Source: Myxococcales bacterium (lineage in GTDB: Bacteria; Myxococcota; Kuafuiibacteriia; Kuafuiibacteriales; Kuafuiibacteriaceae). Taken from it: a stretch of DNA of 63,311 nucleotides. Under the pieces are notes generated by a model that ran no database searches, was not told the origin of the DNA, and saw nothing but the letters and a program-made list of their open reading frames with translations. Shown one piece after another: positions 39,751 through 47,826 of this stretch. The stretch is from positions 1-63,311 of the forward strand of contig JAHQVK010000239.1 in the NCBI GenBank assembly GCA_019634385.1, read 5' to 3'. The translations under genes and the position numbers were made by a program. Positions within the stretch are counted from its first letter, which is position 1; each line of letters begins with the position of its first letter.

Positions 39751-40995
39751 GTGAGTCGACGGGACAGCCGTAACATCAATCTCTCATGCTCTTTTTGCGG
39801 AAAAAGTCAGCGAGAGGTGAAGAAACTGATAGCCGGCCCAACGGTGTATATCTGTGATGAGTGTATCCGGCTGTGTAACGATATCATCGCGGAAGAAAAA
39901 CTGAAGGAGGGGGCGCTCGGTCCCAAAGAGCGGATTCCGCCCCCTACTGAGATAAAGTCTTTCCTGGACGACTACGTGATTGGTCAAGATTGGGCCAAAA
40001 CTGTTCTTAGCGTGGCCGTATACAATCACTATAAGCGGATCGGTCTGCGTGAGCAAGCGGATGGAGTGGAGATCCAAAAATCTAACATCCTGATGATAGG
40101 ACCCACAGGTACTGGAAAAACACTCCTTGCCCAATCGTTGGCCCGGTTCCTCAAGGTACCATTCACGGTGGCAGATGCTACGACATTAACCGAGGCCGGC
40201 TACGTCGGAGAAGATGTTGAGTCGATTGTTCAGAACTTGTTGGCAGCGTCGGATAACGATATCGAGCGCGCCCAAAAAGGGATCGTCTATATCGACGAAA
40301 TTGATAAAGTGGCTCGCAAGGGGGATAGTCCCTCAGCCACCCGTGATGTCTCGGGAGAAGGAGTACAGCAGGGGCTGCTTAAGCTTCTGGAAGGTACTCG
40401 GTGTAACGTTGCTCCACGAGGTACGAAAAAGTATTCTCAGCAGGAGTATGTTCAGATTGATACTTCTAATATTCTGTTCATTGTGGGGGGAGCCTTTGTG
40501 GGTCTCGAACAGATCGTTGGGCGTCGTTTAGGCACCAGCGGCATTGGTTTTGGCGCGCAAGTGGCTTCTAAGAACAATACAAGCACCGGTGAAGTCCTGT
40601 CCAAAGTTGAGGCTGAAGATCTTGGCAAATTTGGTCTGATACCAGAGTTTGTAGGTCGCTTGCCGGTCTGTTCCACTCTACAAGAGCTCACGGAAGAAGA
40701 CTTGGTGACTATCCTGACCGAACCTAGAAATGCCCTGGTGAAGCAGTATCGGAAACTATTTGGCCTTGAAGGTGTGCGCCTCTCCTTCACCAAACAGGCT
40801 CTTCATGCCATCGCCAAAGAAGCCATCCGGCGGGAGTCTGGTGCCCGGGGTATGCGAGCTATTCTGGAGAACCAGATGCTTGATATTATGTACGAGGTAC
40901 CATTTCTCCCCGGGGTCAAGGAGTGTCGGATTACTCGAGAAGTGATAGAGAAGGGAGAGAACCCAATTCTTATCTATCAGGAGACTAGCGCGTAG
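39751..40995 (+). CDS. clpX: ATP-dependent Clp protease ATP-binding subunit ClpX
   Basis: 414 residues from the GTG at 39751; the frame is open to 39709 and the GGAG spacing is short, so the start is uncertain. ClpX unfolds tagged proteins and feeds ClpP. A zinc-binding domain ([17 protein letters not shown], then CDECI) precedes the AAA+ core with Walker A GPTGTGKT, pore loop GYVGEDVE, Walker B VYIDEIDK, and the IGF ClpP-binding loop (GIGFGAQV). All key motifs are present. Unusually, neither clpP nor tig nor lon is beside it. Confidence 0.95.
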   Translation: MSRRDSRNINLSCSFCGKSQREVKKLIAGPTVYICDECIRLCNDIIAEEKLKEGALGPKERIPPPTEIKSFLDDYVIGQDWAKTVLSVAVYNHYKRIGLREQADGVEIQKSNILMIGPTGTGKTLLAQSLARFLKVPFTVADATTLTEAGYVGEDVESIVQNLLAASDNDIERAQKGIVYIDEIDKVARKGDSPSATRDVSGEGVQQGLLKLLEGTRCNVAPRGTKKYSQQEYVQIDTSNILFIVGGAFVGLEQIVGRRLGTSGIGFGAQVASKNNTSTGEVLSKVEAEDLGKFGLIPEFVGRLPVCSTLQELTEEDLVTILTEPRNALVKQYRKLFGLEGVRLSFTKQALHAIAKEAIRRESGARGMRAILENQMLDIMYEVPFLPGVKECRITREVIEKGENPILIYQETSA

Positions 40996-41084
40996 GCCGT
41001 TTTGTCGAGGTCGGGCTAGAGTTATGACGAATATTCAGCTGTATTTGGGACGAGCAATAGACCGATCTCGGTTGAAGAGACACC

Positions 41085-41271
41085 CTAGGGCGTGTCTTTA
41101 GCCTCCGGACCGCGTTCTGGCTTGTTCCCCGGGTTTGTGAGGTTTCGGTGGCTTCGTCCCCATTTCGGACCCCTCGGGAGGGTACAACCTGTACCCTCAT
41201 CCGTGGCCGGCCCCTCACAAACGCGGGCTACGGGGTCATCTCCGCAGCCGGAGCTTAAAGACACGCCCTAG
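41085..41271. repeat. Family B palindromic MITE-like element, copy B2
   Basis: 187 bp, flanked on both sides by CTAG. The terminal inverted repeats (about 20 bp, ggcgtgtctttagcctccgg at the left) differ at three positions. It resembles B1 along its length and shares its right CTAG with the adjoining family A copy. It contains a small inner hairpin (gggtacaacctgtaccc) and no gene. The gap from clpX to this element (40996-41084) shows nothing notable. Confidence 0.85.
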
Positions 41272-41446
41272 CAGGCCATCGGAAAAGTGTGTTGGGCGCT
41301 TCGCGGGTCCTTTTTCCGTGGAACGTCTGGACCGGCTTCGCCTTTCATCGGTTGCATACGCCCGGTATGCGCCCACTTCATCCGGAGCGTTGCACGGAAA
41401 AGATACTTCGCGGATCACCCATCCCACTTTTCCGATGGCCTGCTAG
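41268..41446. repeat. Family A palindromic MITE-like element, copy A2 (complete)
   Basis: 179 bp with perfect 22-bp terminal inverted repeats (41268-41289 and 41425-41446), each beginning with CTAG and including gcaggccatcggaaaa. Inside are a second nested inverted pair (ttcgcgggtcctttttccgtg against cacggaaaagatacttcgcg) and gcatac-cgggc-gtatgc (reverse orientation), so the whole element can fold into a long branched hairpin. It matches 1-141 in inverse orientation. No coding capacity. Confidence 0.88.
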
Positions 41447-41473
41447 AGAGCTAGGAGAGTGCAGTTTCCCTAG

Positions 41474-42859
41474 CTAGAATTCTGCGGATCTTGGTGTGCG
41501 GGGAAATGGAATGACATCTCGGATATTCTTCATTCCCGTGACATACATAACCAATCGCTCAAATCCGAGACCAAAGCCGGCGTGAGGTACGGTGCCATAC
41601 CTGCGGAGGTCGAGATACCACCAATAATCTTCGGGAGAGATCTTATGGGCTTTAAACTTGGCTAGGACTACGTCTTCGCGTTCTTCGCGTTGGCTGCCAC
41701 CAATGATCTCACCGATGCGTGGCACCAAGACATCCATGTTTGCTACCGTTTTTCCGTCGTCATTAAGACGCATGTAGAAAGCGGTTCCTTCGGCTGGGTA
41801 GTCCGTAAGGATTATCGGCTTTTTGAGGACTTCTTCACATAGGTAGCGTTCATGTTCGCTCTGTAGGGCTCGGCCCCATTCGGGAGGGTATTCGAAGGAT
41901 TGACCAGACTTTTTTAGCTCAGTGATGGCTTGCGTGTAAGTCATACGCTCAAAAGGGGTTTCGGCTACATGGGTAAGGCTTTGGATAAGGTTTTTCTCTA
42001 TGCGTTGGTCGAAAAAAGCGAGGTCCTCTTCACATCTATGGAGGGCGTGGCTGACGACATGTTTAATGAATGCTTCCGCAAGATTTTGATTGCCCACCGT
42101 GTCGCAGAAGGCCATTTCCGGTTCCACCATCCAAAACTCGGAGGCATGACGGGCAGTATTGGAGTTTTCTGCCCTAAATGTTGGGCCGAACGTATAGATA
42201 CGTCCCATGGCGCAGGCCAAAGCTTCACCTTCGAGCTGACCGGAAACAGTGAGGAAGGTGTCGCGACCGAAGAAGTCTTGTTTGCGATCGATGTTGCCGT
42301 TGTCATCGAGGGGCGGAGTTTTACTATCGAGGGTTGTTACTCGAAAGAGCTCGCCGGCGCCTTCGGCATCTGAAGCGGTGATAATAGGGGTGTGCACCCA
42401 AATAAAGCCTTGCTCACGGAAAAAATCGTGAATAGCCATCGCTAACTCGTGCCGCACGCGCATCACAGCCCCCAAACTGTTGGTACGTGGGCGCAGGTGA
42501 GCTTTCTCTCGCAAAAACTCGAAGGTATGGCCCTTTTTCTGGAGGGGATAATCCGCGGGTGAGTCGCCCACCAGTTCCACGGATGTGGCTTCAACCTCAA
42601 CCCGGGCTTTTCGCGCTTTGACCAGGGTGCCCCGCACAACGACCGACGATCCGGTGGTGAGCTGAGTGATGACGTCTTGGTAGTTCGTCAGGCTGTTCTG
42701 CGCGACGATCTGAAGACTATTCAACGACGACCCGTCATTGACATCAATAAAGCTCAGGCCGGCCTTGGAGTCTCTACGAGAACGTACCCAGCCCTCAACA
42801 ACGACCGTTTGTCCCGGTTCGCCGGAGTTCAGCAGTTGCGATATTCGAACCTCTCGCAT
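41474..42859 (-). CDS. asnS: Asparaginyl-tRNA synthetase
   Basis: 461 residues from the ATG ending at 42859; the frame opens 24 codons earlier at a GTG, but family homology begins at MREVRISQLL. An N-terminal OB-fold binds the anticodon (VVEGWVRSRRDSKAGLSF). The class II catalytic core has motif 2 (FGPTFRAENSNTARHASEFW, then MVEPE) and motif 3 (GFGLGFERLVMYVTG). E. coli AsnS is 466 residues. Presence of AsnRS suggests direct Asn-tRNA formation. It lies 53 bp after a hypothetical gene on the same strand. Confidence 0.95.
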   Translation of the reverse strand: MREVRISQLLNSGEPGQTVVVEGWVRSRRDSKAGLSFIDVNDGSSLNSLQIVAQNSLTNYQDVITQLTTGSSVVVRGTLVKARKARVEVEATSVELVGDSPADYPLQKKGHTFEFLREKAHLRPRTNSLGAVMRVRHELAMAIHDFFREQGFIWVHTPIITASDAEGAGELFRVTTLDSKTPPLDDNGNIDRKQDFFGRDTFLTVSGQLEGEALACAMGRIYTFGPTFRAENSNTARHASEFWMVEPEMAFCDTVGNQNLAEAFIKHVVSHALHRCEEDLAFFDQRIEKNLIQSLTHVAETPFERMTYTQAITELKKSGQSFEYPPEWGRALQSEHERYLCEEVLKKPIILTDYPAEGTAFYMRLNDDGKTVANMDVLVPRIGEIIGGSQREEREDVVLAKFKAHKISPEDYWWYLDLRRYGTVPHAGFGLGFERLVMYVTGMKNIRDVIPFPRTPRSAEF

Positions 42860-42911
42860 CTTAGTCTTCAACTGCGATGGGGTTGTGATTGCGATCAAGA
42901 GAAACAGGCGA

Positions 42912-43652
42912 CTAATAGCCCTGATGCCCACTGCTAAGCAGACGCCGAGCTGGGCTTCTGCTGAGTAGTCGAAACGCAGCCCGTCGGGCTCGGTGAAAGC
43001 CAGGCTTGAGCAAGGTACTCCGAACCGCCCTGCTGGCGGCCCGTGGGCCTCGGGGAAGTGTTCGTAGACTTACGTCAATATGGTCGCTGTCTTCGGTTCG
43101 AACATCTTTGATGGTCACTAGGGATGATAGTAGCCCTACTAACTCGCGGTAGTACGGGTTGTTAAACCGTTCTGCACGCATCAGGTCTAAAACGATTCGG
43201 TTACCGTGAGCTTGGACGATCACTGCGGGCATTCCCGGAAGCTCGTTGATCAGGTCCCCGGGCCGGGATAGGTTGAGGGCCCCGGACTTAACTAATGCTG
43301 ATAGTTGCGTTTTTTCTTCACTCAGCACATCAAGTTCGAGATTTTCCACTCGCAGTTCGATCCGAATATGCTCCGCGCTGATATCGATATTCTGAGCAAA
43401 TAGGCTGGCCTCTACCCGTATTTGGGTGTTCATGCGGTCTACCGTTGCACCAAACTGTAGACCAGGTGGATCGACGAAGAGCTCTGCCGCAAGACCCGCT
43501 TCGTCGGTCAGCTCGGCCAGGATCCACTTTAGTGCCGCCAACGGGACACCAAGACGCATCCCTAGGCCACTTCTGATGATCCGGGATAGCTCGTCCGGAT
43601 GTTGGCTAATATACCGGACTACAGACTCGATTGCTTTGCGGGGCTCGACCAT
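42912..43652 (-). CDS. Hypothetical protein upstream of asnS
   Basis: 246 residues, start ATG at 43652. No signal peptide or membrane helix is evident. The N-terminus is helical (AIESVVRYISQHPDELSRII), the middle has alternating strands (IRIELRVENLELDVLSEEKT), and the C-terminal 50 residues are strongly basic (many Arg/Ser/Leu), possibly nucleic-acid or membrane-surface binding. I do not recognise the family. Spacing to asnS allows one transcript. Codon use is like its neighbours. Confidence 0.7.
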   Translation of the reverse strand: MVEPRKAIESVVRYISQHPDELSRIIRSGLGMRLGVPLAALKWILAELTDEAGLAAELFVDPPGLQFGATVDRMNTQIRVEASLFAQNIDISAEHIRIELRVENLELDVLSEEKTQLSALVKSGALNLSRPGDLINELPGMPAVIVQAHGNRIVLDLMRAERFNNPYYRELVGLLSSLVTIKDVRTEDSDHIDVSLRTLPRGPRAASRAVRSTLLKPGFHRARRAAFRLLSRSPARRLLSSGHQGY

Positions 43653-43766
43653 GAGTGCATCATAGTCATGATGGGGGGGGAGGTCTTCCAGACTTCCGTA
43701 ATAGGTTGCGAAACTGTTGCTGCAGGGGCGGGTTATTTCGTCTTATTAGTAAATACCCCTATGTTG

Positions 43767-43831
43767 CAATTTTAGCCCCGGTTTCCAAAGGAGGTTGCAT
43801 TTGTGCCTGCACGAACAACACCCCTCCTACA
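43767..43831 (-). repeat. Extra 65-bp copy of the 3' end of the adjacent gene (tail duplication)
   Basis: The 20 bases at 43767-43786, including the complement of the stop codon, are identical to 43832-43851 at the end of the next minus-strand gene. Further similarity follows: gttgcatttgtgcctgcacgaac against gttgcagctgggcttgcacgaac. The offset is exactly 65 bp. Read on the minus strand, the copy encodes FVQAQMQ where the gene has FVQAQLQ, then a one-base deletion shifts frame. It is a degenerate duplicate of the gene's C-terminal codons and stop. Confidence 0.8.
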
Positions 43832-43836
43832 CAATT

Positions 43837-44478
43837 TTAGCCCCGGTTTCCGAGTGAGCGTTGCAGCTGGGCTTGCACGAACTGGTTGACTTCCGCTTCA
43901 GCCTCCGCCTGGGTGCGAACTGCGCTGCTCTCAGATTCGAGCTCCTGGAGAGCTTCATGTAGTGAGTTGTCGTCCATAACCGATTCGGAAGCAGAAACGT
44001 CGAGCAGTGCGAGATGGATGTTGGAGAGCTTGAGCAGCGTGCGCTCACTCTCTCGGTTTAGCACTTTTGCTTGTTCTTCGAGGCGGATGAGCATCATCTG
44101 CTGTTCCTCGAGTGCTTTGATTTGGTCGGTGGCTAACACATCGGGGACATTAGGCTTTTTCGCTAGTTGTATCGCCTCCAAAATCCGATTCTTTATGTGC
44201 TCTTGTTCGCTTAGGCGGCGAATGGCGGCGTCCACATGGGCTCGGAGGGTGCTTCGATCAGCACGAAGGTGGGATACTTCCCAGATACGGGTTCGAAGTT
44301 CTAGGGCTTGTTGCAAGCTTTCAGTCTGGTGAGCTTGTTGAGACAACTGCCTTAGGGCGCTATGATCGAGTATACGTGTTCCCGTTTGTAGGAGCTGTAT
44401 GCCTTTTGCCTTGAGCCAACGTAAGGCAAAATATCCGCCGCCAACACATAGGAATAGTAGGATGAGTCTATGCAGCAT
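43837..44478 (-). CDS. Membrane-anchored coiled-coil protein, function unknown
   Basis: 213 residues from the ATG ending at 44478. The frame is open to 44595, but that would run through a palindrome. An N-terminal hydrophobic helix (MLHRLILLFLCVGGGYFALR) is followed by an almost continuous alpha-helical coiled coil (about 30-205) rich in Gln, Glu, Leu and Arg, ending VQAQLQRSLGNRG. It resembles PspA-like or tail-anchored scaffold proteins only in general character. It lies downstream of the HflC/HflK-like pair on the same strand, separated by a 16-bp palindrome and a family C repeat. Its own 3' end is duplicated 65 bp downstream. Confidence 0.7.
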   Translation of the reverse strand: MLHRLILLFLCVGGGYFALRWLKAKGIQLLQTGTRILDHSALRQLSQQAHQTESLQQALELRTRIWEVSHLRADRSTLRAHVDAAIRRLSEQEHIKNRILEAIQLAKKPNVPDVLATDQIKALEEQQMMLIRLEEQAKVLNRESERTLLKLSNIHLALLDVSASESVMDDNSLHEALQELESESSAVRTQAEAEAEVNQFVQAQLQRSLGNRG

Positions 44479-44560
44479 CGTTGTTCGCCTAGTAAGCACT
44501 CCTACCAGCTCTTGATGTGAGCTGAGCCCTAAAATATACCGAAATTTGACTCTTATGATG

Positions 44561-44605
44561 TGTATAGTGGATGCCCTCAGATTTTGATCGGGCATCCACT
44601 ATACA
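44561..44605. terminator. Perfect 16-bp palindrome, possible terminator
   Basis: The arms tgtatagtggatgccc and its exact complement flank a 13-nt loop. It lies between the HflC-like gene and the coiled-coil gene, both on the minus strand, so it could end the former's transcript. No T-run follows in that direction. It is not part of the family C repeat next to it. Confidence 0.5.
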
Positions 44606-44647
44606 TATATTACGTCCAGAGGGCTGTCTTCATAAGTCGAATGACCG

Positions 44648-44763
44648 CTACAGCAAAGCCCACTATAAGTGATTCTGTAAGAATCACCAAGTGGTCGCGC
44701 AGCGGGGCACAGCCCGGCGTAGAATCATGAACTTGGGTTCAACCCAAGTGATTTCTGCAGTAT
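44648..44763 (+). repeat. Family C repeat, copy C1
   Basis: About 116 bp beginning ctacagcaa and ending near tctgcagta. It contains two inner palindromes: gattctgtaagaatc and acttgggttcaacccaagt. It closely matches the reverse complement of 55877-55991 and part of 50190-50251. Together with the palindrome it fills the 339-bp gap between genes at 44479-44817. Confidence 0.75.
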
Positions 44764-44817
44764 ATGCGTGGTTGTTGCCCGGAGACCTCACCAAAACGGG
44801 TAGATCTCTTGGTTGTC

Positions 44818-45855
44818 TTATTCGCCGAGGAAAAACTCTCGCCAACTTTTCATACTTGCAAAATTTTTGAAAAAGTCCGGATTGTTGGAGTTGAGTGTGA
44901 TGTCACCGAGTTCAAAATTGGAAGCGGCGGTTATTGCTGAGAACGTTTTTCCGGCGCGGGTGGCGAGCGCTTTGGCCTTCAGGCTTTCTCCAAGTGCCTC
45001 AGCCTTGGCCTCGGCTAGGTCACCTTCGGCTTTAAGTTCTGAGTAAAAAGCGTCACCCTCGGACCGTCGCTTGCGGTCGTATTGAACTGCCTGAGCCTTG
45101 AACTCAGCGATCTGCAGCTCATAGGTGGTTTTGAGCTCCTCTATTTTCTGGTTCCAGTCCTCTCGTGCCAGCGCGATCTCTTTATCGATAGTTTTCTCGA
45201 GGGTATCCGTTTCTTGAACCGCAACCGATTGCTTACGCTTGGCTTCGTCAAGTCTACCTTGGACGGAGTAGTACTGCTTGTCTTGGAGCTTTTGCTCATA
45301 TTCTTTCCTAAAGCGAATCGCACGAATAACTACGTGGTCTGCTTGAATATGGTAGCGCTCAAGCTGGGTGTTCAGGCGAGGTAATATTGCAGAGGCCGTA
45401 GCTTGTCGTTTATCTGTGTCCTGAATGTCGAGGTTGGTGAGATCGGCAAGTGTTTCCCGTAAGATGCCAGTGGATGTTGATCGAACTTTTTCTGGGTAGG
45501 AATCACCGAAGCCTTCGCGAATGATCCTCCACCCCTCGCCATTCTTGATGCGCCAAGGAATACTAACATCAACAAAGATGACGTTATTTTGCGAAGTTCG
45601 AATCTCCAAAGCCTCAGCGTCGGCAGAGTTCTCACTGGAATAGGTTAAATATTGCAATGTACCTGGAAGGCGATAGTAAGAATGAAAAAATGGAAGACGG
45701 AACTGATACCCAAATTCGTAGTCATTTTCTACGATACCACCGGTGAGTGACCGTCGAACCCCAATCTCCCAAGGTTGTATGCGAATAAAAAAGACCTTAG
45801 GTATAAGCCAGGCTATTAAGAATAGAAGACAGATGATTTGTACTATACGGCGCAT
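44818..45855 (-). CDS. SPFH/Band 7 protein, HflC-like
   Basis: 345 residues. An N-terminal membrane helix (5-24, IVQIICLLFLIAWLIPKVFF) is followed by an SPFH domain (about 30-190) with HflC-like features (IRIQPWEIGVRRSLTGG at the start, and RNIQDTDKRQATA-type helix as LTNLDIQDTDKRQATASAIL). A long coiled coil (200-310) rich in Gln/Glu/Lys/Ala ends the protein. It starts 11 bp after the HflK-like gene. HflKC complexes surround FtsH and modulate membrane proteolysis. FtsH is not in this window, so the functional assignment is by family. Confidence 0.8.
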   Translation of the reverse strand: MRRIVQIICLLFLIAWLIPKVFFIRIQPWEIGVRRSLTGGIVENDYEFGYQFRLPFFHSYYRLPGTLQYLTYSSENSADAEALEIRTSQNNVIFVDVSIPWRIKNGEGWRIIREGFGDSYPEKVRSTSTGILRETLADLTNLDIQDTDKRQATASAILPRLNTQLERYHIQADHVVIRAIRFRKEYEQKLQDKQYYSVQGRLDEAKRKQSVAVQETDTLEKTIDKEIALAREDWNQKIEELKTTYELQIAEFKAQAVQYDRKRRSEGDAFYSELKAEGDLAEAKAEALGESLKAKALATRAGKTFSAITAASNFELGDITLNSNNPDFFKNFASMKSWREFFLGE

Positions 45856-45866
45856 GGTTGATCTTC

Positions 45867-47033
45867 TTATTTCCGGGAGGGTTGAGGGTTGGGTGATTGC
45901 AAGTGTCGAATGTCAATGGGGGCTATAGGTTTGAGGAGCGGAGTGGCCTTCAGCCTTTTCAGCTGAGGGAAAATCTTTTCGGCGATGACGCGATTTAGCA
46001 CATCTGGCCCTTGGGCTCCGACTGCGGTGATCTTGGCTGCGAGTGCTTCCGCCTCTTTTTGGTAGGCAATGACATTGGCTTTGGCCCGGGTAACTTTTTC
46101 ACCCCGGTAGGCCTTGCCGGCTGCTTCCCGCTCGATAAAGTATTTGTCCGCTTCTCGGCGACTGGATAGTAATCGATTTTCGGCCGCTTTTTGTTGCGCT
46201 TCGAGTTCAGCGATCAGAGCTTGAAACTCAGCGTTTTTTGCTTGGACTATGCCCTGCACCTTGAGGCCTTTTTCTTGCTCTAATTTCCGGCGTTTCTCTT
46301 GCTGGACCTCTACTTCTTGTTCGGCGTTCTGGCGTTCTTCTATTGCGCGTTCAACCCGTTCCTCGAATTTAGGTTTGGGGGTGATAATCTGGGTAACTTC
46401 GATTCCGTACGGTGCGAGCCTCTCGTTGAGCCGGGTTTTTGCGTCGCTGGTGGCGGCACCGTAGGTTGCTGGATTGGCTACTTCGAGAAATGAGTATCGC
46501 CCGAACTCATCGCGAAGGATTTCGCGCGCGTGAACGGCAACAAGGTTTTTCTTAAAAGCATTCGTCTCACCGGAGGTAGCGATGACTTTGGAAGCAGCAG
46601 AAGGTACAACTTGATAGAAGATCTCCAAGCGGTCGAAGTAAAAATTAGATCCATCATTGGCGCGCACCGTCAGTGGAGGGATACGCTGTGAACGTTCACC
46701 ATATAGATGGCTGACGCTGGACCTACCCCGTTTAGCGTTGCTCGCGGCCATGACTAAGATCTGTGGCCTACGTTCGAGGATTTTGACGGATTGTAGACCA
46801 GGAATAAATGTTCTCACTCCTTGGTCAATGATTACTCTACTCGGCGCGCCAAAGAGGGAGAGACCGGTATGGTTGTAAACGACTGCCACTTCTCCGGGTT
46901 CAACTTCCACGAACCCGCCATTTCCAAGAAAAAACTCGCCGAGGATGATAAGGATCACGGCCAGGACTAAAGCCGAAGTTGTGATATTTTTGCTGCTGGT
47001 AAGCCCATTACTGGAACCCACGGGTGCACTCAT
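45867..47033 (-). CDS. SPFH/Band 7 protein, HflK-like
   Basis: 388 residues. A membrane helix (about 17-36, ITTSALVLAVILIILGEFFL) precedes an SPFH domain (40-220; FVEVEPGEVAVVYNHTGLSL), then a Glu/Gln/Ala/Lys-rich coiled coil (235-345) and a Pro-rich tail. It is the first gene of a two-gene unit with the HflC-like gene. A periplasmic ring-forming role around membrane proteases is known for the family. A second, separate SPFH gene (floA) lies at the other end of the window. Confidence 0.8.
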   Translation of the reverse strand: MSAPVGSSNGLTSSKNITTSALVLAVILIILGEFFLGNGGFVEVEPGEVAVVYNHTGLSLFGAPSRVIIDQGVRTFIPGLQSVKILERRPQILVMAASNAKRGRSSVSHLYGERSQRIPPLTVRANDGSNFYFDRLEIFYQVVPSAASKVIATSGETNAFKKNLVAVHAREILRDEFGRYSFLEVANPATYGAATSDAKTRLNERLAPYGIEVTQIITPKPKFEERVERAIEERQNAEQEVEVQQEKRRKLEQEKGLKVQGIVQAKNAEFQALIAELEAQQKAAENRLLSSRREADKYFIEREAAGKAYRGEKVTRAKANVIAYQKEAEALAAKITAVGAQGPDVLNRVIAEKIFPQLKRLKATPLLKPIAPIDIRHLQSPNPQPSRK

Positions 47034-47166
47034 AGTATCAGCGTAAGTCTCGGTGGGGCTGAACTCTACAGTTTTCGTCTTTTGTTCGGGAGAAACCGAC
47101 TGTGAGCATTCTCAGCAGTGATGTTGCCTACGCTTTCCGCACGATTGTCATGGGTCTTACTGGTGA

Positions 47167-47238
47167 TTGGGGTACAAGGACTCGAACCTTGACTACTGGA
47201 ACCAGAAACCAGCGTCCTGCCAATTAGACGATACCCCA
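47167..47238 (-). tRNA. tRNA-Gln (anticodon CUG)
   Basis: A 72-nt cloverleaf read on the minus strand. The acceptor TGGGGTA pairs with TACCCCA, the anticodon loop TTCTGGT gives CUG, and the T-loop is GTTCGAGTC. The top anticodon-stem pair is a T-T mismatch, as in E. coli glutamine tRNAs where that pair is weak. It stands alone between protein genes. Confidence 0.93.
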
Positions 47239-47303
47239 GGAGCTAAGCTAGTGTGTGCCACAGCGCAGACCTCCTGGAAAGCAGAAAATGGAAGGTTAGG
47301 GGG

Positions 47304-47678
47304 TCACTCTTTTCGGCGAGGCTGAGGTTTGGGTTCTACCCGGAGGACCGTAAGATAGACTCGCTTGCTACCAAGGTCTTCGTAGAGATTGATGCCATCC
47401 CAAGATCGGCCCCTGCGGGTGTTCTCGACGTAGTAGGCCCGCACCTGGGGTGATGTGGTTATTCGTCGGATAATGATCCCAGGTATACTGCTGTAGGTGC
47501 GACGGAGATCTTTCAGAACCCGCTTGAATGGTCGGGGAACACTGAAGCGTCCCTCAATTTCATTGATTGGATCCAAGGGGTCGGGAAGAATGGCGCCGAA
47601 TACGCGTCGAGCTTCCGCTGAAGCGGGTTCGACGGTGACCAAATACGCAGCGAGAGCAGCTACGATGAGGTGCCTCAT
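47304..47678 (-). CDS. Small secreted hypothetical protein
   Basis: 124 residues with a signal peptide (MRHLIVAALAAYLVTVEPASA, cleavage near 21). The mature part is basic, with strands such as IPGIIIRRITTSPQVRAYYV and VYLTVLRVEPKPQPRRKE at the end. There are no cysteines or further membrane segments. I do not recognise it. It is divergent from the next secreted protein and downstream in orientation of nothing obvious. Probably periplasmic. Confidence 0.65.
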   Translation of the reverse strand: MRHLIVAALAAYLVTVEPASAEARRVFGAILPDPLDPINEIEGRFSVPRPFKRVLKDLRRTYSSIPGIIIRRITTSPQVRAYYVENTRRGRSWDGINLYEDLGSKRVYLTVLRVEPKPQPRRKE

Positions 47679-47717
47679 GGGTCGAGTTTAATCACGAATT
47701 GTGGGGGTAGAGTCAAC

Positions 47718-47740
47718 CAAGGCTCGTTGAGCCTTGTTTT
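47718..47740 (+). terminator. Intrinsic-terminator-like hairpin
   Basis: caaggctc-gtt-gagccttg followed by tttt: an 8-bp perfect stem with a T-run in the + direction. It lies between two divergent genes, upstream of the + gene at 47827, so it ends no obvious transcript. It could be an attenuator in the leader of that gene. Confidence 0.5.
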
Positions 47741-47826
47741 GGGGGACATTATCTCGGTTGTGGGCCTTATTGTTGGGGGTCGTTCACAACTTTGCGGAGT
47801 GAACTGTTGGTCGTATATTCTAAGGC

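Noticed and set aside
41236..41427. Open frames within the A and B repeats (about 60-80 codons)
   Set aside because: They arise from the inverted-repeat sequence on both strands and have no protein-like composition; the elements look non-coding.
44648..44763. tRNA-like fold in family C (gggttcaaccc resembles a T-arm)
   Set aside because: No acceptor, D-arm or anticodon arm can be formed around it; the match is part of a simple palindrome.
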